DNA from: Candidatus Egerieicola pullicola | Lineage (GTDB): Bacteria > Bacillota > Clostridia > Oscillospirales > Ruminococcaceae | DNA length: 5,384 nt | Assembly (NCBI GenBank): GCA_018712465.1 | Contig: DVGY01000022.1 | Coordinates: 1 to 5,384, forward strand | Reading direction: 5' to 3' | Part shown: in pieces, positions 5,131 to 5,384 of the stretch | Position numbering within the stretch: position 1 is the first letter of the stretch | How the letters are laid out: each line of letters starts with the position of its first letter | Notes under the pieces: model-generated | Database searches by the model: none | Told to the model about the DNA's origin: nothing | What the model saw: the letters and a program-made list of their open reading frames with translations, nothing else | Made by a program: the position numbers and the translations under genes

Positions 5131-5384
5131 TTAACAGAATTTACCCCAGTGTGTGATGCCATTATTGTCGATACCGGTGAATACCATGCTGGCCTTCCAG
5201 TTTTCGAAATCCCAGCAAGGCAGCACCTTGGCATTGATGGTGGTGCCGTTGTCCAAGGAGATCACCAAACTGCCGTCGGACTCATTGTAGGTGTAGTTGC
5301 CCTTTTCGCCGCCGATGGTAGCGGTGCCGCCGCCGTTTTCATATTTGCCCAGTTTGCTGTGGACCGAGTAGACCATATCATTCT
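5131..5384 (-). CDS. C-terminal domain of a second GH43-type (arabinanase-like) protein, partial
   Basis: The last 83 codons or so of a gene whose frame is open to the right edge; the first ATG inside the window (5376) is therefore not taken as the start. The stop is TAA at 5133-5131. The fragment is beta-strand rich, with GGGTATIGGEKGNYTY and a tail of VLPCWDFEN, FTGIDNNG, WGKFC. This tail aligns without gaps to the tail of the 471-residue GH43 neighbour: by eye 13 of 31 residues are identical, including the C-x-D-x-EN, FTG and WGK blocks. It is thus the same C-terminal domain that follows the propeller in two-domain arabinanases. The catalytic part lies outside the window, so GH43 membership is inferred from this domain and the neighbour. 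The final Cys and the more Asn/Gly-rich composition differ from the neighbour and could fit an exported enzyme, but the signal peptide cannot be seen. Confidence 0.7.
   Translation of the reverse strand, partial: NDMVYSVHSKLGKYENGGGTATIGGEKGNYTYNESDGSLVISLDNGTTINAKVLPCWDFENWKASMVFTGIDNNGITHWGKFC

Noticed and set aside
1..5384. tRNA, rRNA, CRISPR array, insertion sequence or attachment site
   Set aside because: Both strands were read for direct or inverted repeats with regular spacing, T-loop/anticodon patterns and transposase-like products; only the hairpins listed as features were found.

Overview
The window looks like a piece of a Gram-positive, fairly GC-rich anaerobic Firmicute (Clostridia, perhaps an Oscillospiraceae-like gut bacterium). 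This is inferred from strong AGGAGG-type ribosome binding sites, textbook sigma-A promoters, U-tailed intrinsic terminators, a YwlG/DUF436 gene and a cobalamin riboswitch driving an ECF-type uptake locus. No rRNA, tRNA, insertion sequence, phage gene or CRISPR array is visible.

Left half, minus strand (about 2526 down to 1): a complete cobalamin-controlled operon running off the left edge. In order it has a consensus promoter, a 177-nt cobalamin riboswitch closed by a 10-bp P1 stem, an expression platform (strong middle hairpin plus terminator), and three genes. The first is a secreted, membrane-anchored alpha/alpha-toroid protein (410 aa). The second is a membrane-anchored DUF4430 protein (269 aa) whose GTG start overlaps the preceding stop. 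The third, cut by the window edge, begins with the FHP signature typical of ECF transporter T components. Vertebrate transcobalamin and intrinsic factor consist of an alpha/alpha barrel plus a DUF4430-like beta domain that close over B12. Here the same two folds are separate, individually anchored proteins under a B12 riboswitch and next to an ECF transporter. The most interesting reading of the window is therefore a split, surface-displayed, transcobalamin-like corrinoid capture system feeding an ECF importer.

Middle, plus strand (2529-3547): a promoter back to back with the riboswitch promoter drives a two-gene unit, a DUF436/YwlG protein (185 aa) and a small two-helix membrane protein (68 aa), closed by a perfect 13-bp terminator.

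Right half, minus strand (5384-3574): two consecutive GH43 arabinanase-type genes. The full downstream one (471 aa) lacks a signal peptide and so is probably cytoplasmic. Of the upstream one only the C-terminal domain is inside the window, and it is recognisably related to the C-terminal domain of its neighbour. Between them lie a promoter, a GAAA-tetraloop hairpin and a strong terminator placed just before the ribosome binding site, which suggests a leader/attenuator. Together they point to arabinan or arabino-oligosaccharide use.
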